In this document: positions 43,756 through 52,202 of the stretch, piece by piece
How positions within the stretch are numbered: the first letter of the stretch is position 1
Layout: every line of letters begins with the position of its first letter
Origin: BOKV01 sp049289295
Lineage (GTDB): Bacteria; Pseudomonadota; Alphaproteobacteria; Rhizobiales; Rhizobiaceae
Assembly (NCBI GenBank): GCA_049289295.1
Contig: JBATLL010000013.1
Span: 1-57,598 of the forward strand
DNA length: 57,598 bases
Direction: 5' to 3'
Program-made: the position numbers and the translations under genes
The notes under the pieces: model-generated
What the model was told of the DNA's origin: nothing
Database searches by the model: none
What the model saw: only the letters and a program-made list of their open reading frames with translations

Positions 43756-43924
43756 GCTGGCGCGCGGCAATCGCGCGCGCCAGTTTGCCAAGTGCTTCGG
43801 ATCGCGACCGTTCACGCGCATGCTGCTGCGCTTTCCGCTTACCGGCAATTGCGGCCACATGATCCACAGCCCAGCGAATGAAGGACAGGAGGCCAGCAAA
43901 AGCGGAAAGCAGCGGCACGCTCAC
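43679..43924 (-). CDS. putative i-spanin (Rz-like) protein
   Basis: An 81-residue frame starting with GTG 43924, 9 bases after the holin-like stop, with GAGG upstream. It has an N-terminal hydrophobic helix (VPLLSAFAGLLSFIRWAV) followed by a highly charged helix (GKRKAQQHARERSRSEALGKLARAIAARQH), which is the inner-membrane-anchor plus coiled-coil plan of i-spanins. The nested downstream lipoprotein frame supports this. No sequence motif is diagnostic, so the call depends on layout. Confidence 0.5.
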   Translation of the reverse strand: MSVPLLSAFAGLLSFIRWAVDHVAAIAGKRKAQQHARERSRSEALGKLARAIAARQHVRDSVSGDGGHERLRHAPYRRERD

Positions 43925-43933
43925 AGGTCAGCC

Positions 43934-44140
43934 TCATGAAATGATTTCGGTCGCAGTCAGCCTGCCATAGATCGCATAGAGCGAACCTGCGGCAGCAATC
44001 ATCTGCACGAGAGCATCGGCAATTGCCGTCTGCGCATCAGCGCCGATTGAAATTCCCAGGGTGGCTGTCAGGGCCGCGGCCACCGATATCAGCGATCCCC
44101 AGATCGTCTTGGACAGATACCAGGATTTTTCATCAACCAT
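43934..44140 (-). CDS. holin-like small membrane protein
   Basis: A 68-residue protein from ATG 44140, preceded by AAAGGAAC. It opens MVDEKSWYLSKTIWGSLIS and has two hydrophobic segments (about 13-28 and 43-58) separated by a short polar turn with Asp. The WYLSKTIWG start and the AIYGRLTATEII end are typical of small holin-like proteins in alphaproteobacterial phages. Holins permeabilise the inner membrane at lysis. It is 26 bases after the tail-tip gene; no endolysin gene lies between or beside them. Confidence 0.7.
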   Translation of the reverse strand: MVDEKSWYLSKTIWGSLISVAAALTATLGISIGADAQTAIADALVQMIAAAGSLYAIYGRLTATEIIS

Positions 44141-44166
44141 GCTTGTTCCTTTCAGTTTGCCCAGAA

Positions 44167-47100
44167 TCAGTTCTGGAGGGAAAAATCGGCAATGCGCGGC
44201 GAACCACGCACCCCCTGCCCGGTCAGCTGGCACACCGAGAAGCGAAGTTGGGCTGGCAAAAGCCCGAAATCAGCAACCTGCTCATCAGCCCCGTAATCAT
44301 ATTGCGTCGCCACGACATCGCTCGTGCGCAGGATCGTGCCGCCGGGATGCAACACTTCAACGCGATAGGATTCGACCGTTTCTCCCAAAGGAATTTCCGG
44401 AACTTCCCAATTGTCGGCATCGATGCGGCTCCGCCTGATCCAGGTGAGGTGAACCGAACCGTCAGGGTTTCGATTCGCAGACAGGTGCACGGGGCTGAGC
44501 GGGCGAAGATCCACCGGCTGATGCGTGTGAGCGACCAGCGTACTGGTTTGCGGCGTGAGAGGTTCGCCCACCGGGCTGGCGCGCCAGTTGAGTGCAAGGC
44601 CAGCTTCAATCGGATCGATCGGCACTTTCAGGACGGCCCTGTCAAGGAGCACGAAGGGACAGCCCGCAAGGCAACCGGATTCCATTGCTGCCTGTGTCCC
44701 CATTTGCCCGCGCAACAGCTGGCGAAGGGACCAGGTGCCATCTTCCATCAGTTCAGCAGAGGCAAACTGGAGGATTTCCCACTCGCCGTTTGCACACAGG
44801 ATTGCCGCAGCATTCTGGCCATTGAGGACCAGAATATCGGGAAGAGACGATGGATCGCCACGCAGCATTCGCACAAGCAGGCGCGAACCGTAGTCCCAAC
44901 GGCCGGACCTGCCGCTTCCAGGAGTTTCCACCAGATGCCCAATGCTCGCCCGGCGTTCGAGGATCGCGCGCTGGGTGTAACCGGTTTCCAGTGGCGATGA
45001 ATGAAGCGCATAGCCTGGCGCAAAGGGGGATGCCGACAGGGCGGCATAGACCTTGGGGCTCGAATCGTTTGGATCAAGCGGCAGGTCGAGCAGCAGCAGG
45101 TCTGGTCTGGCGAACGGGTCAGGCTGATTTCCGCGTATGGAAACGGCATCAGCTCGCCCCGCCAGTTCCTCCGTCCGAACGACAGATTTCAAGCCAAGGC
45201 TGCGGAATTCACCATCCTCGATTGTCTCGATCTGCCACAGTCCGGGAATTGTATTGCCTTCAAACCGGATGAGATCGCCTGCTCCGAGATGGGCGTATTT
45301 CCATGGAACCGCGATTTCCAGATGATCGCGCCCTGTCCACAGATCGTTCAACCGGGCATCCAGCAGCCCCGTGGCCATCGAGGCTGGCATGATGACAGGC
45401 AGTTCGATACTCGATGTGCGCCCTTCGCCGATCTCGAGACGCAGTGAACTGGCAATCGTCTGCTCGTAACCCGTGAAGAGATCGGCAAAGACCATTTCGA
45501 GCTGGCGCGGCAATTCACCGATCTGCTGGCGATTGCGAGTCTGCAGCGCTTCGCCTTCCTGGTCCACCAGGTGGGCCGGATCGATCATGCCAACCGGAGC
45601 CATGGTCCGGCTGGTCACGTTGACGGAGCCCTGCGTATCCGAGAAGGCTGCCCCGAACAGTTGGACCAGCGGCTCCATGGCGGCCCTGGCGGGCATGGGT
45701 CCGGGCACGACATAACCGTCGACATGGCCGGGTGCATTGACCGTCATCGGCTCCAGACCGAAGTCTTCGGCCATTGCGGACAAAAGGTCAGGCAGCGGGC
45801 AACCACCCAGTCGGCCATTCAGCCAATGGCCGGTGTTCCAGTTCGCACCATCCGACCAATAGTCGGTGTTGAGTGGAAAGGCAGGAAAGGGCCGCGCATC
45901 CCAGGCCCAGGCGAACAGGTTCGTGGTATCGACCATCGGACCGCCATAGATCGGGGAGACCGGGTTGGCGGCAGTAGGTACATCGCCCGCCTCATTTCCC
46001 CACCAGTCGAGGTGCGCGCGCAAATAGGTGTGTTGCGCCAGGTCGCAACGACTGCCGGTGGAAAAGTGGGGAAGAGCGGACTGGCTGGATTTGGGATCGC
46101 CAAACACATTTGGCTGGTTCGCGCCCATTGAAACAGCGGGGCAACCGAATTCGGTGAACCATACCGGCTTGGAGGCAGGGACCCAGGCTGTCGGGACTGG
46201 GTTGCGAAGTCCATCCTTGCGTTCGTGATGTTCATTCGACCACCATGATGCAATGTCCTTGTATCGCCAGGCCCAGGCTTCGCCTTCCCCGTCGGTGATC
46301 GCCGTCCGGTTTCCAGACCTGCGATCCGGATCGCTGGCGTAGTACCAGTCAAAACCCTCACCGGAACCGACGCCGGACCTTGCATAGTACGGATCGAACT
46401 GGGTGGCGAACGCGCCCTCGGCCGGATCGCCATCCATGCGCCAGTCGGTCAGCGGCATGTAATTGTCGATGCCGACTGCGCCCACTTCCGGATGTGCCCA
46501 GAGCGGATCAAGATGGAAATAGACGGCATTGGCTTCGTTGGCCGGATGGTAGCCGAAATATTCCGTCCAGTCCGCAGCATAGGTGAGTGTCGCACCCTGC
46601 CCCAGTACCTGGCGGACTTCGCCAACAAGCTCGACCAGTTTTTCGACAAACGGAAAACTGTCCGCTTCATCGCGCAACGTGGTCAGGCCCCTGAACTCCG
46701 AACCAATCAGGAACCCGTCCACGCCACCGGCCAGCTGGGCAAGGTGTGCGTAATGCAGGATCATTCTGCGATAGCCGAAGTCGGTGCCCGCAACGGCGAC
46801 AACAGCAGCGCTTCCAGCTGTGAAATCTGCGCTCGCTGCGTTGCCGCAAAATGCGTTGATTTCTGCTCTGGCCTGAAGTGTGCGATCTGGTGTGCCAGGC
46901 ATGCCCGGAGCGGCAGAACAGCTGATCAGGCCGCGCCACGGATATGCCGGCTGTTCGCCCGCACCATGGGGATCGGGAAGCATGTTTCCCTCACCAATAT
47001 CCATCATCAAGAAGGGATAGAGGACAATCCTGAGGCCACGACTGCGCAGGTCGGCGATGGCTGTGATCACGGAATTGTCCGAAGGTGTGCCACCATAGGC

Positions 47101-48057
47101 TGGTGCGCCATCCACACGGCTCACAAGATGCGCCTGCGAACGGGCAAGGCCGCTGACGCTCCACCCCTCGCCGCCCGCATCCAGATGTTCGACGCCTGGT
47201 CTGATCTGGCAATGAGAAGCGCGCAGGTCGGTCCCGAACCACGGTACGACCAGGGCTACCTGTTCAAGGTGGGGGCAGATTGCCTGGAGTTCATCAAGTG
47301 AGGCCTGCCAGTCGGTTGGCGCGATGAAATTGTTGCGATTGACATAGCCGGTCTTGCCGGTACCAGGCAGATGGGAGACTGGCGTGGGATCATAGCCAAA
47401 TTCTGTCGCACCTGGGATAAGGCAGACCGCCTTCATCCGTTGATCAACATCCGATATGGATCGCACGACTTCGAATGAAAGCTGCGGAATGCGGTTTCCA
47501 TAGTCTGAAAGCGGGAAATCCTCGAAAACGAGGTAGGCGGTGCCGCGAAAGGCTGGCGCGTTCCCTTCGCCCTGCCGGGCCAGGATCAGCGGATCTGGCG
47601 GCTGATCATCTGTGCCTGCATAGAATCTGATCTCGTGCCGCGTCTGGTCAATTTCCGCACCATCCGCCCAGATTCTCCTGATACAACTGACCGGCCCTTC
47701 GCACAGGGCAACCGCGAAATTGGCATAGTAGGAATATTCACTGGTCGATACCTGCGGTCCACCGCCCTTGCCACCAGCTGTCATGGTGGAGCGACGCTCT
47801 TCAAATCGGGTCGCCCAGACCAACTGGCCGCCGATGCGTGACCTGCCATACACTTTTGGCATGGGCGCACCGTCGCTTGACGACAGTATCTGTGCTTCGG
47901 CCAGTCTCGGCCCTTCGACGATCCGGTCACGCGAAAAGAGCTTTCGGTCTATCAGGTTGCCGGCAAGGGCACCCGCTGCACGTCCGACCATTGTGCCGAA
48001 TGGACCGAGCGCCGAGCCAAGCGCGGCACCAGCGGTTTGCAATATCATTGTTGCCAT
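44167..48057 (-). CDS. GTA tail-tip/host-specificity protein (g15), TIM-barrel-like
   Basis: The distal tail fibre/tip protein, 1296 residues, matching RcGTA g15 in size. The N-terminus (MATMILQTAGAALGSALGPFG) is hydrophobic and Gly/Ala-rich, followed by PMPKVYGRSRIGGQLVWATRFEE, the phage tail-protein domain. Residues about 400-800 form a glycoside-hydrolase TIM-barrel-like domain (LGQGATLTYAADWTEYFGY, PVWFTEFGCPAVSMG). The C-terminal third is a tail-receptor domain ending in fibronectin-like repeats (PVHLSANRNPDGSVHLTW). It likely binds the recipient surface. Start at 48057 overlaps the g14 stop as TAATG; a frame to 48117 is not needed. Confidence 0.93.
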   Translation of the reverse strand: MATMILQTAGAALGSALGPFGTMVGRAAGALAGNLIDRKLFSRDRIVEGPRLAEAQILSSSDGAPMPKVYGRSRIGGQLVWATRFEERRSTMTAGGKGGGPQVSTSEYSYYANFAVALCEGPVSCIRRIWADGAEIDQTRHEIRFYAGTDDQPPDPLILARQGEGNAPAFRGTAYLVFEDFPLSDYGNRIPQLSFEVVRSISDVDQRMKAVCLIPGATEFGYDPTPVSHLPGTGKTGYVNRNNFIAPTDWQASLDELQAICPHLEQVALVVPWFGTDLRASHCQIRPGVEHLDAGGEGWSVSGLARSQAHLVSRVDGAPAYGGTPSDNSVITAIADLRSRGLRIVLYPFLMMDIGEGNMLPDPHGAGEQPAYPWRGLISCSAAPGMPGTPDRTLQARAEINAFCGNAASADFTAGSAAVVAVAGTDFGYRRMILHYAHLAQLAGGVDGFLIGSEFRGLTTLRDEADSFPFVEKLVELVGEVRQVLGQGATLTYAADWTEYFGYHPANEANAVYFHLDPLWAHPEVGAVGIDNYMPLTDWRMDGDPAEGAFATQFDPYYARSGVGSGEGFDWYYASDPDRRSGNRTAITDGEGEAWAWRYKDIASWWSNEHHERKDGLRNPVPTAWVPASKPVWFTEFGCPAVSMGANQPNVFGDPKSSQSALPHFSTGSRCDLAQHTYLRAHLDWWGNEAGDVPTAANPVSPIYGGPMVDTTNLFAWAWDARPFPAFPLNTDYWSDGANWNTGHWLNGRLGGCPLPDLLSAMAEDFGLEPMTVNAPGHVDGYVVPGPMPARAAMEPLVQLFGAAFSDTQGSVNVTSRTMAPVGMIDPAHLVDQEGEALQTRNRQQIGELPRQLEMVFADLFTGYEQTIASSLRLEIGEGRTSSIELPVIMPASMATGLLDARLNDLWTGRDHLEIAVPWKYAHLGAGDLIRFEGNTIPGLWQIETIEDGEFRSLGLKSVVRTEELAGRADAVSIRGNQPDPFARPDLLLLDLPLDPNDSSPKVYAALSASPFAPGYALHSSPLETGYTQRAILERRASIGHLVETPGSGRSGRWDYGSRLLVRMLRGDPSSLPDILVLNGQNAAAILCANGEWEILQFASAELMEDGTWSLRQLLRGQMGTQAAMESGCLAGCPFVLLDRAVLKVPIDPIEAGLALNWRASPVGEPLTPQTSTLVAHTHQPVDLRPLSPVHLSANRNPDGSVHLTWIRRSRIDADNWEVPEIPLGETVESYRVEVLHPGGTILRTSDVVATQYDYGADEQVADFGLLPAQLRFSVCQLTGQGVRGSPRIADFSLQN

Positions 48058-48521
48058 TAACGGAAATCCGGACTGGATTCGCGAACCGAGAACAGGCCAG
48101 CGATCCTGTTGCGCCATTGGGGAACAAGGGCCGCTTCAACGACACCTGCCTTTTCCCAAGCGTGAATGAAACTCGACGGGCCGCTCGCCAGGCCCATGTG
48201 CCTGGCGACCGCGTTTGCCCGCCACCGAAAGACGATCACGTCACCTGCTCGAGGCACGCCGGTCATTACGGGATCGAGTATCCTCCTTGCGCCTTCGAGG
48301 ATCGTTTCGCTCGCCTCGGCACTACCCCAGTCGGTCGTATAGGCGGGCACTGAAACCGGCTCGAAACCCAGTACATTGCGCCAAACGCCGCGGAGCAACC
48401 CCAGGCAATCGCACCCCATTCCCTTTACGGATGCCTGGTGTCGATAGGGCGTGCCCAGCCAGGTGCGTGCCTCGGCCACAAGGCATTCAGCCAGCGTTAC
48501 ATCGCGCTCGGGCAGGTTCAT
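48057..48521 (-). CDS. GTA NlpC/P60 cell-wall peptidase (g14)
   Basis: Tail-associated peptidoglycan endopeptidase of 154 residues that would open the recipient wall during DNA entry. The catalytic Cys39 is in GMGCDCLGLLRG (the GxDCxG motif), and the His is in ARHMGLASGPSSFIHAW. Starting at ATG 48521 it overlaps g13 by 4 bases (ATGA); the longer frame to 48641 overlaps g13 deeply. In RcGTA the g14 product sits in the tail baseplate. Confidence 0.93.
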   Translation of the reverse strand: MNLPERDVTLAECLVAEARTWLGTPYRHQASVKGMGCDCLGLLRGVWRNVLGFEPVSVPAYTTDWGSAEASETILEGARRILDPVMTGVPRAGDVIVFRWRANAVARHMGLASGPSSFIHAWEKAGVVEAALVPQWRNRIAGLFSVRESSPDFR

Positions 48522-49408
48522 GGCACCAGCGCTCCACCATCCATGACGGAGAAACGCCCTGGCGTACCAAATGCGAAATCGATGCCAGGAATATGCGGAA
48601 AGCCACGAAAGTTGACGCTGTTGGAAAACTTGCGCCGACACGTCGCGAACGATTTGTCACAACCAGCCAAGATGGTTCCGTTCCAGCCCGGCTCGATGGC
48701 AATGACAGCCGGAGCCCACAGCTTCAGCAGGTGCGTATCCCCTTCAACGAGATGTTCAAGGACGCGCAGCGCGTGTTTGCCATTCTGGCCATCATTCACG
48801 GCCAGGCTTCCAAGCCTGAACCAACCAGCTTCAAACGCTTCCAGTCCGGAGACTTCGATGAATCTGTCGGAGCGCACGGCTGTAATGGTGATCATCGCGC
48901 TGAAGGCAGTTGCATCGGTGTTCACACCGCATCGCGCGTCGCCAAGTTGCGCATCGCAATTGCGTGAAAACCGCCGCCCCCGCGTCTCGTCATGCGACGC
49001 GGATTGCGAACGAAGATCGACGTGGAAACGACCGTCCCTCTCGGTGATCTGATCGAGGTTGTAGATGCGGTCGAGCATCGCTTGTGCCGGGTTTCGCCAA
49101 TTGACGATCCAGCATTCCAGTCTGGCCCCGTCATAGCGGCCTGCGCGTATGTCGGAGCTGGTCATGCTTTGCGATGAGAGCGCGCCAGCGACCTCCATGC
49201 TGTCGGTGGCAAATCCAAGTGATTGCTCGGCCATGCTGCTGTCCAGGCCGGTTTCGGCTTCACAACGCAGATCAGCCAGGACGACATCGCTGTCATGCTC
49301 GGTGAAACCAAGCATGCCGCCGTCAGCGAGAACAAGTTTCCAACATCGGCACCATGTCGTGACCTCGCCCGCCAGATGTTGCGCAAGGGCTGCGGAAATC
49401 GCCTTCAT
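48518..49408 (-). CDS. GTA baseplate hub protein (g13), DUF2163
   Basis: A 296-residue distal tail protein. The N-terminus CWKLVLADGGMLGFTEHDSDV is the conserved start of the DUF2163/TIGR02218 family, and CDKSFATCRRKFSNSVNFRGFPHIPG is its C-terminal Cys-containing block, which in RcGTA g13 coordinates an iron-sulphur cluster; Cys in LGDARCGVN also matches. Cluster binding here is inferred from the Cys pattern. 4-base overlaps on both sides. Confidence 0.92.
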   Translation of the reverse strand: MKAISAALAQHLAGEVTTWCRCWKLVLADGGMLGFTEHDSDVVLADLRCEAETGLDSSMAEQSLGFATDSMEVAGALSSQSMTSSDIRAGRYDGARLECWIVNWRNPAQAMLDRIYNLDQITERDGRFHVDLRSQSASHDETRGRRFSRNCDAQLGDARCGVNTDATAFSAMITITAVRSDRFIEVSGLEAFEAGWFRLGSLAVNDGQNGKHALRVLEHLVEGDTHLLKLWAPAVIAIEPGWNGTILAGCDKSFATCRRKFSNSVNFRGFPHIPGIDFAFGTPGRFSVMDGGALVP

Positions 49409-50052
49409 GCCAGCAATTCCACAATCGGGATCGAGGGAATCTGACCAGCCTCGAAGGCGGCGAGATTGATGGTCAGTTCGTCAGTATCGAAGCGCACCGG
49501 CAGATCGAAAAGGAAGCCTGCGGTTACTTCCATCCCTGATTGCGGAATATGGGCAGGCAGAAAAGTGATGAGACCGGTGGCGTGATCCACCGCAAATTCC
49601 ACATTCTCGCTCACCGACGCGCCGTCGACCGCGACGAGAACATTGCCTGGGACCGGCTTCGTCACGATGCGCTGCGGTGCGATGCCGCCAGGCGAAGCCT
49701 TGATCAACTGAAACACGTCGCGCACGCCATCCCCGATACCGAGCACCTGATCGAAGGGTGATATCGACTGCCCGGCATCGCCTGAACGATGGTCGAGCGG
49801 ATCGCGAAAACGGAAGCCATGGAGCCTGCCGTGGCGTGCCTCGAAGAATTCGACAATCTTTTGCAGATCGGCCACCGAACGCATCACGTGACCTACGTCA
49901 TATCGCCGCCGAGCCCTGCCAGTGCGGGCATTGCGTTGCTCATGCCCAGATGAAAGAGCGACGACTTCGGTTCGCAGGACCGGGCCGCCGGATGCGCCAA
50001 GGGCCAGCGGAAAGGGGAAGGATACTTCGTGGAAAGCGGTTTCTTGTGGCAT
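49405..50052 (-). CDS. GTA distal tail protein (g12), DUF2460
   Basis: A 215-residue protein of the DUF2460/TIGR02217 family, part of the tail-end ring. Recognised by FHEVSFPFPLALGASGGPV at the N-terminus, the GRARRRYDVGHVMRSVADLQKIVEFFEARHGRLHGFRFRDPLDH core (in pieces), and FPLPVRFDTDEL-like end. ATG 50052 with GAGGAG 9 bases upstream is preferred to TTG 50058. It overlaps the g11 stop region and the g13 start by 4 bases. Confidence 0.92.
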   Translation of the reverse strand: MPQETAFHEVSFPFPLALGASGGPVLRTEVVALSSGHEQRNARTGRARRRYDVGHVMRSVADLQKIVEFFEARHGRLHGFRFRDPLDHRSGDAGQSISPFDQVLGIGDGVRDVFQLIKASPGGIAPQRIVTKPVPGNVLVAVDGASVSENVEFAVDHATGLITFLPAHIPQSGMEVTAGFLFDLPVRFDTDELTINLAAFEAGQIPSIPIVELLA

Positions 50053-50054
50053 GG

Positions 50055-50462
50055 TCAAAGGCTCCTCGTGCCCCTGGAAACCGTGCGCGCCAGCAAGCTC
50101 GTTATCTGGGTGCTGGAACGCGCAAACGATGCTGCGTCCGGCGAGCGCACGTTGAAATAGACATTTGTCGGGGATTGGCCCGCGCCTGGCGCTGCGCCAC
50201 CTGCACCAGCGATGCCGGAAAGCATGTTGGACAGAAGATTGTCGAGTGGCGCAAATGCCTTGTCGAGCGCAAGGTCGGAAAAGCGCAGCAGGACGGATCT
50301 GAGCACATCATCGAGATCCTTGCCTGCCAGAGCAGCATCGCGAAAACTTGACGAAAACGTGCTCGCGAAACGTCGCGTCAGGTTTTCCATGTCGTTCATC
50401 GCATCTCGAAAACCGCTCACATCGGCGTCTATGCGGATCGACCGTGGTTCATTGCTTTCCAT
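50055..50462 (-). CDS. GTA tape-measure-like protein (g11), very short
   Basis: A 135-residue protein. The N-terminal half is helical (SGFRDAMNDMENLTRRFASTF, LDDVLRSVLLRFSDLALDKAF) and the C-terminus NVYFNVRSPDAASFARSSTQITSLLARTV is the conserved end of g11 proteins. The middle section with the phage motif around GLMGEAGPEAIMPL, which RcGTA-like g11 has, is missing: GGAAPGAGQ joins the two halves directly. It therefore looks like an internally shortened tape measure. No frameshift is evident in the neighbouring frames. Confidence 0.82.
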   Translation of the reverse strand: MESNEPRSIRIDADVSGFRDAMNDMENLTRRFASTFSSSFRDAALAGKDLDDVLRSVLLRFSDLALDKAFAPLDNLLSNMLSGIAGAGGAAPGAGQSPTNVYFNVRSPDAASFARSSTQITSLLARTVSRGTRSL

Positions 50463-50465
50463 GGT

Positions 50466-50657
50466 TCACCTGTGATTGATCGAGTCGGGAAAGGCGTGCC
50501 GCAACGCGTCAAGACGCCCGCGATCCAGAGCGGGTCTGGAGGGGATCAATGTCTCTACGAGTTGCAGCGCATCGCGATATGGAAGTTTCCAGATCTCGCC
50601 CGGCGAAAGGCGAAGCGCCATAGCGAGAAAGGTGACGAATTGATGCAGATGTGCCAA
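50466..50657 (-). CDS. GTA tail assembly chaperone (g10.1), TTG start
   Basis: A 63-residue protein at the position of RcGTA g10.1. The MALRLSPGEIWKLPYRDALQLVE core matches the phage tail-assembly chaperone pattern (RLSPxxFWxLTPRE). Start is a TTG at 50657 downstream of AGGAGG/AAGG; ATG 50621 would remove the first third. In siphophages the paired G/GT chaperones load the tape measure before tail-tube assembly. It ends 3 bases before the g11 start. Confidence 0.8.
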   Translation of the reverse strand: MAHLHQFVTFLAMALRLSPGEIWKLPYRDALQLVETLIPSRPALDRGRLDALRHAFPDSINHR

Positions 50658-50663
50658 TGTCCT

Positions 50664-51020
50664 TCAACCTCCTGGCCTGGGAGCGGCGGCATTTGACAAC
50701 GCATTCGTTCGTGGAGCGAAAGTCGCTGACAGCAGGGCTGATGCGATATCGACCAGGCCCGCCATGCCCATGTCGCAGGTCATGCGCGCGACATCATCGT
50801 CGGTGAACGAGTTGCCAGCGCCGCGCAGGCCCGCGCCGATCACGAAGGTCAATTGCCTCGATGTGAATCCACCGGCTGAAAGTCGCTCGACCAGCGCAGT
50901 CAAACCACCGACGCCAAACCCATCCTCAAGTTCGGCCAGCGCTCCCAGCGTGAGACAGAGCCGCAGCGGTTTTCCGTCGAGAACCGCTTCGATTTCTCCG
51001 CGATTGCGGTTCACCGTCAT
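50664..51020 (-). CDS. GTA family tail chaperone (g10)
   Basis: A 118-residue protein of the 'gene transfer agent family protein' type. RNRGEIEAVLDGKPLRLCLTLGALAELE is the signature N-terminus, and the middle contains GLRGAGNSFTDDDVARM. The C-terminus is short and Ala/Pro-rich. Overlaps g9 by 4 bases. Probable tail assembly role. Confidence 0.9.
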   Translation of the reverse strand: MTVNRNRGEIEAVLDGKPLRLCLTLGALAELEDGFGVGGLTALVERLSAGGFTSRQLTFVIGAGLRGAGNSFTDDDVARMTCDMGMAGLVDIASALLSATFAPRTNALSNAAAPRPGG

Positions 51021-51427
51021 GTCTGCACAAAGGTCAGCGCGCCCGCCGACTCCAGCGAAATGACGAATGCCAGTTCGCCATTGTGTGTTCCCGAATACTC
51101 AAGCTGGGTGATCTGGAACGGGCCTTCGACGATGCCGAAATCGGGAATGGCAATCTGCCAGTTCGCCAGCGCATCGGAAAAGAAAGCCGCGCGGATCGTT
51201 TCGTCGGCCTGGACATCCTTGAAGATGCCGTTTCCAGATATCGACGCCTTGCGCACGCCGGCGCCGCCAAGCAGTTCCCGCCAGTGCCCGATCGATTGGG
51301 AACTGGTTGCGTCAACAGGCTGCGCGTTGAACGCAAGGCGATTGGCGCGGATGCCGGCCACGGTGACAAAATTACCCAAGCCATCATCCAGTTTCAAAAG
51401 CAGATCCCTGCCCTTCTGCGAGGCCAT
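51017..51427 (-). CDS. GTA major tail tube protein (g9), TP901-1-like
   Basis: A 136-residue tail-tube subunit of the TP901-1 major tail family. MASQKGRDLLLKLDDG is the family start; VAGIRANRLAFNAQPVDATSS and GGAGVRKASISGNGIFKD are the conserved blocks, ending ELAFVISLESAGALTFV. It would form the hexameric rings of the tail tube. 20 bases after g8. Confidence 0.93.
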   Translation of the reverse strand: MASQKGRDLLLKLDDGLGNFVTVAGIRANRLAFNAQPVDATSSQSIGHWRELLGGAGVRKASISGNGIFKDVQADETIRAAFFSDALANWQIAIPDFGIVEGPFQITQLEYSGTHNGELAFVISLESAGALTFVQT

Positions 51428-51447
51428 TGGTCTATCCTTTCACGGCG

Positions 51448-51858
51448 TTAGAGTTGTGCGGGTTCGGTGACTGCACGAAATTCAAGCTGCATGCGGAAAT
51501 GCTGCGAGGCCGGGTCACGAGAAGTCGCGCACGAAACAAAGTTCAGGTTGATCAGTCGAACCTCGCTAGCGGTCCATGTCAGCCCAGCAAGCACGCGGCG
51601 TATGCCTGTCGCGATCTCATCCACATCGCGGCGACCGTGGTGCCTTGACCAGGCTTCGAAGGACAGCGTGTGTTCTTCGCCGGGTTCACTTGCGCTCGAC
51701 CAGTCGCGCGAAATGATCGAGACCAGCGCGAGATAGGGTGGCATTTCGCCCGCGGGCACGGCGTCGAACACACGTCCCGATCCCAGCTGGTCTGTCAGGA
51801 CCTGATCGGCTTGAAGTGCTTCGATGATGATTTTCTGCAGGATCAACGCATGGCTCAT
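51448..51858 (-). CDS. GTA tail terminator (g8), DUF3168
   Basis: A 136-residue DUF3168 protein that caps the tail end facing the head. Conserved features: ALQADQVLTDQLGSGRVFDAVPAGEMPPYLAL and HTLSFEAWSRHHGRRDV. Start at ATG 51858 overlaps the g7 stop (ATGA); a longer frame to 51891 is not needed. Confidence 0.92.
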   Translation of the reverse strand: MSHALILQKIIIEALQADQVLTDQLGSGRVFDAVPAGEMPPYLALVSIISRDWSSASEPGEEHTLSFEAWSRHHGRRDVDEIATGIRRVLAGLTWTASEVRLINLNFVSCATSRDPASQHFRMQLEFRAVTEPAQL

Positions 51859-52202
51859 GGCGCGTCGTCTCCTGTTGCAAACTCCCGGCACTGGCAGGCG
51901 CGGTAGCGCCCGGTTTCGTCCGGATCGTGGCCGTGCAGCACTTGGAAGATGCGCCCGGCGAGCACGAACCTGAACTGCAGCGGCAGGGAACGGTCTTCTC
52001 GGATGGTAACGACATGGGTCGCTCCACTCACTAGTGACAGGCCTTCGCCCACACGAAAGGATTCACGCGGCTCCACCAGTGCCCAGACGAATTTGTGATG
52101 CACCCAGCTTTCGCTGCGCCCACCAAAGCCGTCGGCAGCAAGCAGCCGTTGCTGGATTTCCAGCTTGTGGCGGAAACTACCCGGCGCAATGGTCGCGATC
52201 AC
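51855..52202 (-). CDS. GTA head-tail adaptor/head closure protein (g7)
   Basis: A 115-residue head closure protein. FRHKLEIQQRLLAADGFGGRSESWV and RFVLAGRIFQVLHGHDPDETGRY are typical of the phage head-tail adaptor family. Start is a GTG at 52202 that overlaps the g6 TGA (GTGA). Confidence 0.9.
   Translation of the reverse strand: MIATIAPGSFRHKLEIQQRLLAADGFGGRSESWVHHKFVWALVEPRESFRVGEGLSLVSGATHVVTIREDRSLPLQFRFVLAGRIFQVLHGHDPDETGRYRACQCREFATGDDAP

Noticed and set aside
48057..48641. Longer start for the NlpC/P60 gene at 48641
   Set aside because: Would overlap g13 by 120 bases; the start at 48521 gives the standard 4-base overlap and family N-terminus.
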